A stretch of 64,000 nucleotides of DNA from Legionella santicrucis (GTDB taxonomy: Bacteria > Pseudomonadota > Gammaproteobacteria > Legionellales > Legionellaceae), in the NCBI RefSeq assembly GCF_001468135.1, contig NZ_LNYU01000005.1:1-64000 (forward strand). The letters run 5' to 3'. The position numbers and the translations under genes are program-made. The notes beneath the pieces were generated by a model. That model did not search any database and had not been told where the DNA came from. It saw nothing but the letters and a program-made list of their open reading frames with translations. Shown here one piece after another: positions 1-8,955 of this stretch. Within the stretch, counting starts at the first letter, position 1. The number at the start of each line of letters is the position of its first letter.

Positions 1-61
1 CTTTGATGTTTGCTCGCAGATTTTGATGGATCATTTCTCCGGGAAAAAATCTTTGGTTTTT

Positions 62-240
62 GCTAATCACCAGTGACCTATTACTAAAAAACTAACGTTT
101 GGAACTCAATCAGAACGAGGTAGTCGTTTTATTGAGCCTATCTTTTCTGTTGTGGCGATTTGTAAACAATAACACAAAGATGTCTTGGGATTTAATTATG
201 AATGTTCCTCAGAACTGGGTTGTAACTCATCAAAACTTAG
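62..240 (+). pseudogene. Decayed C-terminal fragment of an IS66-type transposase
   Basis: In the frame starting near 62 the translation carries TKKLTFGTQSERGSRFIE (about 83-136) followed by SVVAICKQ. This resembles the C-terminal end of one IS66 transposase group, where a GTQSERGSRF..V..C..Q pattern follows the last catalytic region. Stops at 74-76 and after CKQ show that it is dead. The window begins inside the element, so the rest of the transposase is either outside or lost. An IS66-like terminal sequence follows at 257-271, which supports the assignment. The family call rests on recalled motif similarity only. Confidence 0.5.
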
Positions 241-256
241 ACGCTCCTTTTCAAGG

Positions 257-271
257 GGCGTGAACGTTTAC
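257..271 (+). repeat. IS66-like right terminal repeat (copy 1)
   Basis: GGCGTGAACGTTTAC ends in TTAC, the complement of the GTAA that begins IS66-family inverted repeats. It lies just downstream of the transposase remnant, where the right end is expected. Closely similar 15-mers occur at 983-997 and 1065-1079. Confidence 0.5.
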
Positions 272-350
272 TCATAATTAGAGCCGAGAACTAAATAAGC
301 TATTTTCATCATGGAAAGCCAATGTGTAATTTGTTTATTACATTTCCCAA

Positions 351-386
351 AGCTTACTTGAGAGAAAGCTCAAGTAAGCTTTTTTT
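351..386 (+). terminator. Rho-independent terminator, strong hairpin
   Basis: A perfect 12-bp stem (351-362 with 369-380) encloses the 6-nt loop AGAAAG and is followed by a run of T to 386. Orientation is plus strand. No intact plus-strand gene precedes it here, so it probably served something upstream of the window or the decayed element. It also lies just beyond the 3' end of the minus-strand t-SNARE gene, but without a U-run in that direction. Confidence 0.75.
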
Positions 387-411
387 CAGGATAAATAATA
401 GGTCTCAACCC

Positions 412-744
412 CTACATCAAATAACACAAGGTCGATGCTTGAGTTTTTTTAGCTTTTTCTAATTCTATCACTCCTTTCGCAGTTTCTTCCTTAGCTCCTT
501 CTATACTGAGTTCTATATTATTAACAAGTGAGCCTTGGTCTTTAACCAATTCTGCAACATCGACGAATAATTGATTAATATCTATTATTTTTCTTTCTAT
601 TTCACGAATAGTTCTCTCTCTTTTTTCGAGTTCCCTGAGTGCTTGCTCCCCAGAGTCAATTTCGTTCTCTGAAAAAAAGGTGAGCATCTGTTGGGTGCTC
701 GATGGTGACACAGGCTGGTCTTTTTTGAAAATTTTTTTATACAT
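412..744 (-). CDS. Syntaxin-like t-SNARE protein with C-terminal CaaX box, candidate type IV effector
   Basis: This 110-residue protein has no signal peptide and no membrane segment. Residues 43-102 form one amphipathic SNARE motif that closely follows endosomal syntaxins (syntaxin 7/12 type). The conserved blocks are IDINQLFVDVAELVKDQG (55-71) and NNIELSIE (75-82). Gln70 sits in the DQG context of the ionic zero layer, so it would be a Q-SNARE, best matching Qa. The last four residues, Cys-Tyr-Leu-Met (107-110), form a CaaX box whose terminal Met favours farnesylation; this could replace the missing transmembrane anchor. The L. pneumophila effector LseA is a precedent for a prenylated SNARE mimic, but orthology cannot be tested here. 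The N-terminal 40 residues are basic and then Ser/Thr-rich. The gene stands alone between IS66-like ends. A TATAAT-like -10 is visible at 811-816 on the minus strand without a clear -35. The SNARE motif is seen directly; export and prenylation are inferred. Confidence 0.8.
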   Translation of the reverse strand: MYKKIFKKDQPVSPSSTQQMLTFFSENEIDSGEQALRELEKRERTIREIERKIIDINQLFVDVAELVKDQGSLVNNIELSIEGAKEETAKGVIELEKAKKTQASTLCYLM

Positions 745-982
745 AACGGTTCTCTATTTGATTTATGAGTGAGCCAGGGAATATTGTTAAATATTGCACG
801 CAAATTAAAAATTATAAACAACGCTAGGGAGTGTAATATAAACCACAGGGAAAAGCTCGGGGCTTGCATACAAGATAATTTAAAGTCATTATTTCTGTTG
901 TATGGCTCATTTTAAAAAGTCAGTATCGTAACATAATTTATAAGTCAATTTGAAATCAAAACATTATAGTTAGATGACAAGA

Positions 983-997
983 GGCCTGAACGATTAC
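983..997 (+). repeat. IS66-like terminal repeat (copy 2)
   Basis: GGCCTGAACGATTAC differs at only two positions from the copy at 257-271 and has the same orientation. No transposase is next to it, so it is a solo end or relic. Confidence 0.4.
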
Positions 998-1064
998 CAA
1001 TAAAATTGCTAGAAATTTTATCTTGCAGCATAGCCTGCGCCAAATGCAGCCTTTCGGTGCATGA

Positions 1065-1079
1065 GGCGTGAACACTTAC
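1065..1079 (+). repeat. IS66-like terminal repeat (copy 3)
   Basis: GGCGTGAACACTTAC is a third same-orientation copy of the 15-mer at 257-271, with two differences. It lies between the t-SNARE gene and the 3' end of the barrel protein gene. Confidence 0.4.
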
Positions 1080-1203
1080 AATGCTCAGATAGCCACCTAT
1101 GCTTTCTTGGGATATTTTTCGTTCAACCTGAGCTCAAACCTATCCGTTAGGCCAATATTTGCCTCCCCCGTGCCCAATTACGGAAACTTTAAACAAAAGA
1201 CAA

Positions 1204-1845
1204 CTACTTGTAATCGCATTGCTCAAAGCGATAAACGATACCCACATCACCCATTTGAGATTGGAATGTTTTGCCAAATGTATCCGAAGAACTTGTTGCT
1301 AAATAACGGTATGAGGCATTTAAGGCAAAATTTTCTGAAAAGTTATAGGTCAATCCAGCAGTACCTTGATAGGCAAAAACACCATTATTTTGTTTAAAAA
1401 AGATGGCATCAAATGGACCAGTACTTTCTAAAGAGTTTTGAATATAGGCATAGCCAATACCGACACCAAGAAAGGGGGAAATTGTAGGTAGAATAACATC
1501 TGCGAAATCATAATAAATATTGGCCATACCAATGTTTGCATGAGTATTACCCGAAACACCGGTTTGAGGAATAAGAAAAACATCAAATTTTTTGGTATCC
1601 GCTTGGAGATATGTATATTCAATTTCGTAGCGGAGGGGATTACTTTGATATCCTAAGCGACCACCTACATTAAAACCATTTCGATAAGCCGTATCCGAAA
1701 AGAAAAATCCAGAATCAAACCGAGAAGTATATCCAGGTATATATGCATAACCACCAAAGACGCTAGAATACCATCCATTGACTGGAGTTGCAGCTGAAAC
1801 AAGACCGCTAGCTAATAAAGCGGTAGAAAATAATGCTAATTTCAT
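1204..1845 (-). CDS. Outer-membrane beta-barrel protein
   Basis: This 213-residue protein starts with a typical signal peptide (residues 1-19, hydrophobic core then Val-Ser-Ala-Ala). The mature part alternates aromatic and small residues in strand-like segments (GWYSSVFGGYAYIPGY, GFNVGGRLGYQS, YEIEYTYLQA, ASYRYLATS, GDVGIVYRF). This is the pattern of small 8-stranded OmpA/opacity-type barrels common in Legionella. The chain does not stop at the usual aromatic residue but runs on for EQCDYK after YRF, which is slightly unusual. The start is supported by GAAGGGATG just upstream. It probably sits in the outer membrane; ligand and role are unknown. It is monocistronic, with no operon partner. Confidence 0.75.
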   Translation of the reverse strand: MKLALFSTALLASGLVSAATPVNGWYSSVFGGYAYIPGYTSRFDSGFFFSDTAYRNGFNVGGRLGYQSNPLRYEIEYTYLQADTKKFDVFLIPQTGVSGNTHANIGMANIYYDFADVILPTISPFLGVGIGYAYIQNSLESTGPFDAIFFKQNNGVFAYQGTAGLTYNFSENFALNASYRYLATSSSDTFGKTFQSQMGDVGIVYRFEQCDYK

Positions 1846-2267
1846 AACATCCCTTCGTTATTATTTTTTTGTCGAATCATGTTAACGTGTTACTTTAAAT
1901 TTGCAATATCAGAAGCACATATTTTTTAAAAGAGTGTTGTATTTGTAGTGGCAAGATCTCAAACCCTGTCTATACTTCAATTTGTTATTTTTAAATTTTA
2001 AAAATTTTAATAGATTAATGAGAGGCATAGTATTTTGTTCTAACCTTAATGATGGCCTCATCTTTAAAAGATAAAATTTTGGGCAAAGAGCTCATGGAAG
2101 AGAGTAATTGAGAAAAAAAGATAATTATTAAAAGCTAAAAATGCATAATGAAGAAAAATTGATGGTTCTAGATTTATGCGATCAATTTAGCACAATAATT
2201 TTCTACTTGTATAAAATAAACATTAATGTAATGATGATTTTGCATCATGAAAAGGGAGTTTCAAAAA
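1846..2267. other. Intergenic region between divergent genes
   Basis: About 420 AT-rich bases separate the minus-strand barrel gene from the plus-strand orphan gene, so promoters for both should lie here. I could not pick a -35/-10 pair with confidence. No RNA gene or repeat is visible. Confidence 0.4.
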
Positions 2268-3674
2268 ATGCAAAAAAAAAAACCATTTGAAATATCTAAA
2301 GAATTTGTTGATCAAGTGTTAGCTATAATTGCAAACGAATCAGAGGAAGGACGAAAAAAAATTGTTGCTATCGCAAAAAGAGCAGAAGAAAAATATGAAC
2401 GTCCTATCAAATCCTGGCTAACAGGGTGGTTTTATCAATATACTCGCACTCGTGGTGAAAAAGTAGATCAATCAATCAATGTAATGCAGAACTTTCCAGA
2501 CGCTTATACTCGGTTGCAAGAATTTAAACTGATAATCAGTGATGGTGAGTGGAAGATAGGTTCATATAATTACTTGCTTTTTTTAGAATTAATTGATGCT
2601 GTTCCTGACTATGCTTCTATAGGCGAGCCATTTGTTCATTCATTTATTCTTGAACTTAAAGATTTAGTCATTAAACAAATTGATAGTTTTATGTTTCAAT
2701 ATAAATCTACATTAGAAACAATTAAGGCTCGAGAGCTTGAACGAGAGTCAATGCGTCAAAATGAACGCCAATCAACTGAGAATATATTAATTTTTAATGA
2801 CTTAACTATTGCAAAAGAAACACTATTCAAACAGCAAGATAAAACAGTCTTTGCCTTGAGTTTTAAAAATGATTTATGGCATTTGTCTTGGGTTGATGGA
2901 AATGGTGAAACTTACCCACTTTCTCTAGGCAATGAGTTAATTCTGAAGCTTGCTACATTGGAGAAGCCCAATATTGAAAAGCTCAGTTCAGTTAGTTTAA
3001 AACAAATCAAAAAAGAATGTATTAAAGCTCGAGATCACTATCTTTCTAAAATTCAAGTAATTATCAATCCCGAGGATAAAAATTCACATGCACCTTTGAC
3101 CAATGAAAATCTGATAACAAATGGAGTTGCATCAACTTTTGTTTTACATCATACAGAAAAGGAAACTAGTCTTTGGTGGATTAATAGTATAGGGGTTCCA
3201 AATAAAATTGATTTGGCTAATTATCCTAAACTGGGTTCTTGGTTGGCTGCTCATGAAGTGCCATTGAATCAAGCAGATAAATTACAATTAAAAGCTAATT
3301 TGCTGCATATCAAAACAACACAACCTTTTTCTGTCTCCAAATTAAAACATATGAATAAAATGCTTGAGAAAGTACTAAAAAAGCAAAGCCCAAAAGACGA
3401 GCATACACAGGACGAGCATATTGGCAGATTAGATTTAAACTTATTTGATAAAGTAAGACTTCATTTGGAAGACAGAGTAAAAAAAATAGCAGAGAAAGCT
3501 CCCTCTATTTCTGATCCTGCTAATGAGTCACTTGCTATTCAGAATCCTCCTAAAAAGCTGAAACCAGAACGATATGCAGCGCTTTCCCAGTTACCAATGT
3601 TTTGGCAAAAACAAAGCGAAGTGGCGGGTGACGTTGAGGAGGTAACTCAATCCTTTGATAACACATTGAAATAA
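2268..3674 (+). CDS. Orphan protein of unknown function (468 residues), possible effector
   Basis: I do not recognise the family. The protein is hydrophilic, lysine- and glutamate-rich, with no signal peptide or membrane helix. Residues 1-50 and 150-175 are strongly charged and helical (REL-ERESMRQNERQ type), and the C-terminal third carries proline- and charge-rich linker sequence. The middle alternates Trp-rich patches (LWHLSWVDGNGETYPL, SLWWINSIGV) that look like one short motif occurring twice, perhaps a duplicated small domain. An ATG at 2247 would add 7 residues, but AAAGGGAG at 2251-2258 is ideally placed for the ATG at 2268, so that start is preferred. It is a single gene between an OMP gene and convergent nadE. 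A soluble, cytosolic or translocated role is possible; function is not known. Confidence 0.65.
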   Translation: MQKKKPFEISKEFVDQVLAIIANESEEGRKKIVAIAKRAEEKYERPIKSWLTGWFYQYTRTRGEKVDQSINVMQNFPDAYTRLQEFKLIISDGEWKIGSYNYLLFLELIDAVPDYASIGEPFVHSFILELKDLVIKQIDSFMFQYKSTLETIKARELERESMRQNERQSTENILIFNDLTIAKETLFKQQDKTVFALSFKNDLWHLSWVDGNGETYPLSLGNELILKLATLEKPNIEKLSSVSLKQIKKECIKARDHYLSKIQVIINPEDKNSHAPLTNENLITNGVASTFVLHHTEKETSLWWINSIGVPNKIDLANYPKLGSWLAAHEVPLNQADKLQLKANLLHIKTTQPFSVSKLKHMNKMLEKVLKKQSPKDEHTQDEHIGRLDLNLFDKVRLHLEDRVKKIAEKAPSISDPANESLAIQNPPKKLKPERYAALSQLPMFWQKQSEVAGDVEEVTQSFDNTLK

Positions 3675-3710
3675 ACATCAGAGTAAAGCCTCTAAAATTG
3701 AAACAAATTT

Positions 3711-3726
3711 GCGTGCGATAGCACGC
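3711..3726. terminator. Hairpin between convergent genes
   Basis: GCGTGC (3711-3716) pairs with GCACGC (3721-3726) around a GATA loop, in the 69-base gap between the orphan gene and nadE. It lacks a strong T-run on either side, so it would be a weak bidirectional terminator at best. Confidence 0.4.
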
Positions 3727-3743
3727 TATGTTATTAGTACTGT

Positions 3744-5351
3744 TTATTGATTTTTAAAGCCATTGGTTATTGGATAACGCCAATCTTTGCCAAAAGCTCT
3801 TGGGCTTATTTTAATTCCAGGTGGAGATTGACGACGTTTGTATTCATTATGTTTAATCAGTTGAATTACTTTTGCTACTGTTTCAGGCGCAAATCCTTGT
3901 TGAATGATTTCTTCTGGACTTAAATTTTGCTCCATGTATCCAACAATGATTGCATCGAGTACCGCGTATTCAGGTAAACTGTCTTGATCGGTTTGATCGG
4001 GCCTTAGTTCCGCAGAAGGTGCTCGGGTCAAAACGCGCTCGGGAATAACAGTAGAAAGGGTATTGCGATAGCGTGCCAAGGCATAAACTTGGGTTTTAAG
4101 CACATCTTTTAGTACAGCAAAACCACCAGCCATATCTCCATATAAAGTAGCATAACCGACTGCAGATTCGCTTTTATTAGAAGTTGTAAGCACCATTTTA
4201 CCTGTTTTATTAGATAGTGCCATGATCAATAACCCGCGAATTCTTGCTTGTATATTTTCTTCTGTAGTATCAGGTGTTAATCCTATAAATAGAGGTTCAA
4301 GGGTAGCTATTAGTGCTTCAAATGCTGATTCAATAGAAAGTATAGAATGAGATACTTTTAAATATTTAATTTGTGTTAAAGCATCTTCATTGCTCATTTG
4401 CGCTGTATATCGCGAAGGCATGAGTACGGCATGAACTCGATCTGCACCTAAGGCATCTACGGCAATTGCTAATGTTAAAGCAGAGTCAATCCCTCCCGAA
4501 AGTCCGATTAAAACACCTGGGAAATGATTTTTATTAACATAATCGCGAGTACCGCAAACCAATGCTTCATAGAGTAAAGCTTCGTTTTCAAGCAAGGGCG
4601 GTACAAGTCCTTTGATTTGATTTCCTTGTATTTCAACAGTAGATAAATTTTCTTTAAATGCTGCTGCGCGCGCACTAATTCTTCCTTGGGAGTCTATAGC
4701 AGTTGATTGCCCATCGAAAAGAAGTTCGTCTTGGCCACCAACTTGATTTACATATACAATTGATATGCCTCGTTTTGCATAAGATTTTAATAGAGCTTCC
4801 CTTTTTGGATATTTACTGTAATCAAATGGGGATGCGTTTAAAATGAGTAGAACCGAAATGCCATGTTCAATTAAATCTTCTGCTGGGCCTGGTTGCCATA
4901 AATCTTCGCATATGATAATTCCTACTTTGTAATGGTTGATTTCCAAGATACATGGATTTTTTTTACCTGGAGTGAAATAACGAGCCTCATCAAAGATTGC
5001 ATAGTTCGGTAAATTTTGTTTGTGATACTCAGCAATTTTTTGCGCTTGATAAAAGATACTTACGCTATTATATCGGTGTTGTTTTTCTTGAGATGGATGT
5101 CCTACAAGGACATAGCAATCTTCGGTTACAGCCTGAATTAGTTGTAAGTTTTCATTAACTTTTTGTTGAAATTCTTTACGAAAAAGTAAATCTTCTGGAG
5201 GGTACCCGGTTAATGCGAGTTCAGGAAAGATTATGATATCATGATTAAGTTGTTGGTTTTTGATAATCTCAATGATTTGATCTCTATTGGATGTTAATGC
5301 CCCTACAGTAGGATTAATTTGTGCCATTAAAACTGTAAGCTTATTTTGCAT
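3744..5351 (-). CDS. nadE: Glutamine-dependent NAD+ synthetase
   Basis: It makes NAD+ from nicotinic acid adenine dinucleotide, ATP and glutamine in the cytosol. The 535 residues have the two expected domains. The N-terminal part (about 1-245) is a nitrilase-type glutaminase with the Glu-Lys-Cys triad visible as Glu44 (FPEL), Lys111 (YHKQNLPN) and Cys148 (ICEDLW). The C-terminal part is a synthetase with the pyrophosphate-binding motif SGGIDS at 285-290, followed by TTSNKSE and a C-terminal RRQSPPGIKIS segment. Length fits bacterial two-domain NadE, so ammonia can be channelled from glutamine. It stands alone on the minus strand; a 256-base gap separates it from the divergent helicase gene, and it converges with the upstream orphan gene. 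Confidence 0.95.
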   Translation of the reverse strand: MQNKLTVLMAQINPTVGALTSNRDQIIEIIKNQQLNHDIIIFPELALTGYPPEDLLFRKEFQQKVNENLQLIQAVTEDCYVLVGHPSQEKQHRYNSVSIFYQAQKIAEYHKQNLPNYAIFDEARYFTPGKKNPCILEINHYKVGIIICEDLWQPGPAEDLIEHGISVLLILNASPFDYSKYPKREALLKSYAKRGISIVYVNQVGGQDELLFDGQSTAIDSQGRISARAAAFKENLSTVEIQGNQIKGLVPPLLENEALLYEALVCGTRDYVNKNHFPGVLIGLSGGIDSALTLAIAVDALGADRVHAVLMPSRYTAQMSNEDALTQIKYLKVSHSILSIESAFEALIATLEPLFIGLTPDTTEENIQARIRGLLIMALSNKTGKMVLTTSNKSESAVGYATLYGDMAGGFAVLKDVLKTQVYALARYRNTLSTVIPERVLTRAPSAELRPDQTDQDSLPEYAVLDAIIVGYMEQNLSPEEIIQQGFAPETVAKVIQLIKHNEYKRRQSPPGIKISPRAFGKDWRYPITNGFKNQ

Positions 5352-5607
5352 GATATATACTCTAATGGAATCAAAGTGCGATAAATTAATACAAAGTATT
5401 ATTAATTAAAAGATTAAATTGTTAATTAATTTAAAAATTGACTAAAATAAATGTCTCTTTATGATGTTAAACGAATATGATGCTGTATAAGCTATATTTA
5501 TTTTGCGCAATAATTTTCCAAACAAAAGCAATTCATTATAAAAAGCACTTATTTTTATAAGAAATTCACATTAAAATAGATCCTTGGTCGAGTAATAAAT
5601 ACATTTT

Positions 5608-8600
5608 ATGTTAAATGAAGCACTATCAACAATGCCAGATGTTTTTGAGGCTAAAATATTATTGCGTGGGCAAGAATATTTTGAAAAAGGGCATGTGCTT
5701 AATATTCGATTCAGCGATGGTTTGCTTAAAGGACGAGTTAAGGGCAGTGCAAGCCAGATTTATGATGTTCATATGGATTTAAAAACCTGGCCGAAAAAAT
5801 TAGCTCATTGCACTTGTACGTATCAATATAATTGCAAACATGCCGCAGCCTGTCTATTGGCATTACGAGATAGAGAAAAAAGCAACTCCCAGTCTTTGCC
5901 TGCAAATAAGCTAAATAAAAGATTGGATAGTTGGTTAAAAAATTTACGCGCTCAAGAAGACGCAACCGTTAAAACCCAAGAAGCGACGCATCATTTAGTT
6001 TATCTTATTGATCTAAAGCTTGATGGTTATGAACATCGAGTTGTCATTAAATTAGCTTTAGCTAAATTATTAAAACGTGGTGGTTATGGAAAAATGATCA
6101 CGTTTAATAGTCTTTCTGATTCCAAAAAACAGCATTTTATTGGTGATGATAATGATCTTGTGGCTCTATTGCTATTTAAATGTGGTGTTTCAGGCTGGTT
6201 TGACTCTTTAAGTATCCGTAATAGTGAGTTACTTGAACGAATTATATCCACTGGAAGGGCTTTTTTTATACAAAATCCAAATAAAGCAATTCACTTAGGC
6301 GAATCCATTAGAGGTACTTGTCAATGGGTGTTGTCTCATAATGGGAGTCAAAATTTATTATTAATGCATGAAGAGATGGTGTTTAAGCCTTTATTACTTG
6401 ATAACAGTTGGTATTTTAATTATTCGGAAGCCAAAATAGGGTGTTTAATTACTTCCTATCCCATAAAACAATTGAGTTATTTATTGGAAGCCCCCTCAAT
6501 TCCGCTGGAGCAGGCTGAATTGTTAGCAACTAAAATGGTTCATACTTGTCCTGAGTTTCCTGTGCCCCAAGTTTTTAAACAACGGGAGGTACGTCAAGTT
6601 ATTCCTATACCGGTGCTGATTCTTGATACTGTTAGTGAATTTGATGAAGAATCCTCTTGGCTCTATGATACCGAAGAAGAATTACATGCTTTATTTACAG
6701 TACATATTGTTTTTGATTACGCGGGTTTAATAATTCCTGGTTCAGATCAAAGTGATGCAGTTGTGCATCAGCAGGAAGGTGTTTTAATTCAATATCTACG
6801 AGATAAAGATTTTGAAAAATTAAAATGGGATGAAGTCCAGTCTATATTAGACCTAAGGGTACCTAGAGTCTGGGAATATGAACAATGGGACAAAGTAAAG
6901 AAAGTAGATTTTATTATTCAAAATATTAATGTTTTAGCAGACTTAGAGTTTCTTCGTAGTCAATCAATTCCAGATCTAAAAGAAAGAGGTTGGCGAGTAG
7001 AGTGTATTGGTTCTTTGTATCAGGAAATTGTTAGTGCTGATGACGTAGAGTGGTATTCCGATCTTCAAGAAAGCACCACTGATTTTTTTTCATATCAATT
7101 AGGAATTTTAGTTGAAGGCAAACAAGTTAGCATTGTGCCTTTAATTGCTGATTTAATTCAGCGTTATAGTGCCAATAGTTTGGATAATCTTTCTGATGAT
7201 CAGTTGGTAAAGCTTCCTTTGCAAGATGGTCGTGCGCTGCAGCTGGAAATGGGACGAATTAAACCATTAGTTCGGTTATTATTGCAATTTGGTTTGCGCC
7301 ATTTTGATGTAAATCAAAGTGTTTCTCTTAATAAATATCAATTAATTTTGATGCGTGAGGCTGAATTGGCTATTGCAGCAATTAAAACTCGTTGGCAAGG
7401 CGCAGAGACACTAAGAGAACAAATAAGACAACTAACCCTATCAAGCAATATCCCCGAGATACAAGCTCCTTTGGGATTACAAGCACAATTAAGAGATTAT
7501 CAACGTTATGGGGTAAGTTGGTTGCAGTTTTTACGCAGCAGCCATTTTAATGGTATTCTGGCAGATGATATGGGATTAGGTAAAACAGTACAAACTTTGG
7601 CACATTTGCTCTATGAAAAGGAACAAGGACGTACTCAATCAGCTACATTAATCGTTGCACCAACAAGTCTTGTAGGTAATTGGTTGGTCGAAGCAAAACG
7701 GTTTACTCCCCAATTAAATGTTTTAATCCATCATGGCTCTGAACGGCATCAGGATAATTTTGATGATTATGATTTAGTGATTTCCACATATGGATTAATT
7801 CAACGTGATAAGGAAAAATTTGTAAGTTATTCTTTTTATTATCTCATTTTGGATGAAGCCCAATTTATCAAAAATGCGCGTACCAAAACAACCCAAATTA
7901 TTCAACAATTGCGTGCTACTCATCGTTTATGTCTAACAGGTACACCTTTAGAGAACCATTTAGGCGAATTATGGTCATTATTCCATTTTTTAATGCCTGG
8001 TTTATTAGGTGATGCCAAGCAGTTTAGGCTTTGGTTTAGAACTCCTATTGAAAAATATGCTGATAGAGAAAGACGTGAAATTCTCACAAAGCGTGTACAA
8101 CCTTTTATTCTAAGAAGAACAAAAAATCAGGTTGCTAGAGAATTGCCACCAAAAACGGAAATGACTCATACCATAGAACTTATTGGAGCACAGCGCGATC
8201 TTTACGAAGCGATACGTATGAGCATGGAAAAAAAGGTCCGTGATGCGATTGCAAAACAAGGATTAGGTAAAAGTCATATTCTTTTACTTGATGCGCTACT
8301 TAAATTGCGGCAAGTTTGCTGTGATCCTAGATTGTTGTCTTTGCCAGAAGCAGCTATAGCTCATGGTACTTCTGCAAAACTCGAAGTATTAATGGATTTG
8401 TTGGATAATTTAATTGGTGAAGGTCGACGAGTTTTAGTCTTTTCACAATTTACCTCCATGTTGCAATTAATTGAAGAGGAATTACGCACCCGTCAATATG
8501 ATTATTTGAAGTTAACAGGCCAAACGCAGCATCGACAGGCAATGGTAGATAAATTTCAAGAGGGCAATACGCCTGTATTTTTGATTAGTTTAAAAGCCGG

Positions 8601-8883
8601 GGGTACGGGTTTGAATTTAACGCGTGCAGATACGGTCATTCAGTATGATCCATGGTGGAATCCTGCTGTTGAAGCTCAAGCTACAGATAGAGCTCACCGC
8701 ATAGGCCAGGAAAATCCAGTGTTTGTTTATAAATTAATTACCGCGGGTACTGTAGAAGAAGCTATTTTAACGATGCAGGAGAAAAAAAGACTCTTGGGGG
8801 AAAGCGTACTATCCCCTGATTCTGCAAAAGCAGTAGCGCTAAGTGAAAAAGATATTGAACAATTCTTTATGCCATTAAGTTAA
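5608..8883 (+). CDS. SWIM zinc-finger SNF2/Rad54-type helicase
   Basis: This 1091-residue protein is an ATP-driven DNA translocase of the SNF2 family. An N-terminal SWIM-type zinc finger is visible as Cys68-x-Cys70-x5-Cys76-x-His78 (CTCTYQYNCKH). A long linker of unknown fold follows (about 90-600). The helicase core has motif I DDMGLGKT (653-660), motif II DEAQ (749-752), TGTPLENHLGELWS (motif III), and the C-terminal lobe with FSQFTSML, AGGTGLNL and QATDRAHRIGQ. This arrangement matches the large bacterial SWIM-SNF2 helicases and is distinct from RapA. The role is probably in nucleoprotein remodelling during transcription or repair, but the specific substrate is unknown. Transcribed alone, starting 256 bases from divergent nadE. 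Confidence 0.9.
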   Translation: MLNEALSTMPDVFEAKILLRGQEYFEKGHVLNIRFSDGLLKGRVKGSASQIYDVHMDLKTWPKKLAHCTCTYQYNCKHAAACLLALRDREKSNSQSLPANKLNKRLDSWLKNLRAQEDATVKTQEATHHLVYLIDLKLDGYEHRVVIKLALAKLLKRGGYGKMITFNSLSDSKKQHFIGDDNDLVALLLFKCGVSGWFDSLSIRNSELLERIISTGRAFFIQNPNKAIHLGESIRGTCQWVLSHNGSQNLLLMHEEMVFKPLLLDNSWYFNYSEAKIGCLITSYPIKQLSYLLEAPSIPLEQAELLATKMVHTCPEFPVPQVFKQREVRQVIPIPVLILDTVSEFDEESSWLYDTEEELHALFTVHIVFDYAGLIIPGSDQSDAVVHQQEGVLIQYLRDKDFEKLKWDEVQSILDLRVPRVWEYEQWDKVKKVDFIIQNINVLADLEFLRSQSIPDLKERGWRVECIGSLYQEIVSADDVEWYSDLQESTTDFFSYQLGILVEGKQVSIVPLIADLIQRYSANSLDNLSDDQLVKLPLQDGRALQLEMGRIKPLVRLLLQFGLRHFDVNQSVSLNKYQLILMREAELAIAAIKTRWQGAETLREQIRQLTLSSNIPEIQAPLGLQAQLRDYQRYGVSWLQFLRSSHFNGILADDMGLGKTVQTLAHLLYEKEQGRTQSATLIVAPTSLVGNWLVEAKRFTPQLNVLIHHGSERHQDNFDDYDLVISTYGLIQRDKEKFVSYSFYYLILDEAQFIKNARTKTTQIIQQLRATHRLCLTGTPLENHLGELWSLFHFLMPGLLGDAKQFRLWFRTPIEKYADRERREILTKRVQPFILRRTKNQVARELPPKTEMTHTIELIGAQRDLYEAIRMSMEKKVRDAIAKQGLGKSHILLLDALLKLRQVCCDPRLLSLPEAAIAHGTSAKLEVLMDLLDNLIGEGRRVLVFSQFTSMLQLIEEELRTRQYDYLKLTGQTQHRQAMVDKFQEGNTPVFLISLKAGGTGLNLTRADTVIQYDPWWNPAVEAQATDRAHRIGQENPVFVYKLITAGTVEEAILTMQEKKRLLGESVLSPDSAKAVALSEKDIEQFFMPLS

Positions 8884-8955
8884 ATTTAAATAAAAACTAG
8901 CATAGTTTCTATTCATAGCATAAGCTATTAACTGATTGTAAACATGGAGAAAATT

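Larger units (their letters stand above)
745..1203. other. Gene-free stretch between the t-SNARE gene and the barrel protein
   Basis: I see no convincing gene here. Short open frames on both strands are AT-rich or mirror neighbouring genes. The stretch holds two IS66-like end copies (983-997 and 1065-1079), so it is probably insertion debris plus the promoter region of the t-SNARE gene. Confidence 0.5.

Noticed and set aside
597-869. 90-codon minus-strand frame overlapping the t-SNARE gene start
   Set aside because: It overlaps the t-SNARE coding sequence in another frame, has no ribosome site and its sequence has no domain-like pattern.
1068-1397. 109-codon plus-strand frame
   Set aside because: It runs antisense across the 3' half of the barrel protein gene, whose signal peptide and strand pattern are much better supported.
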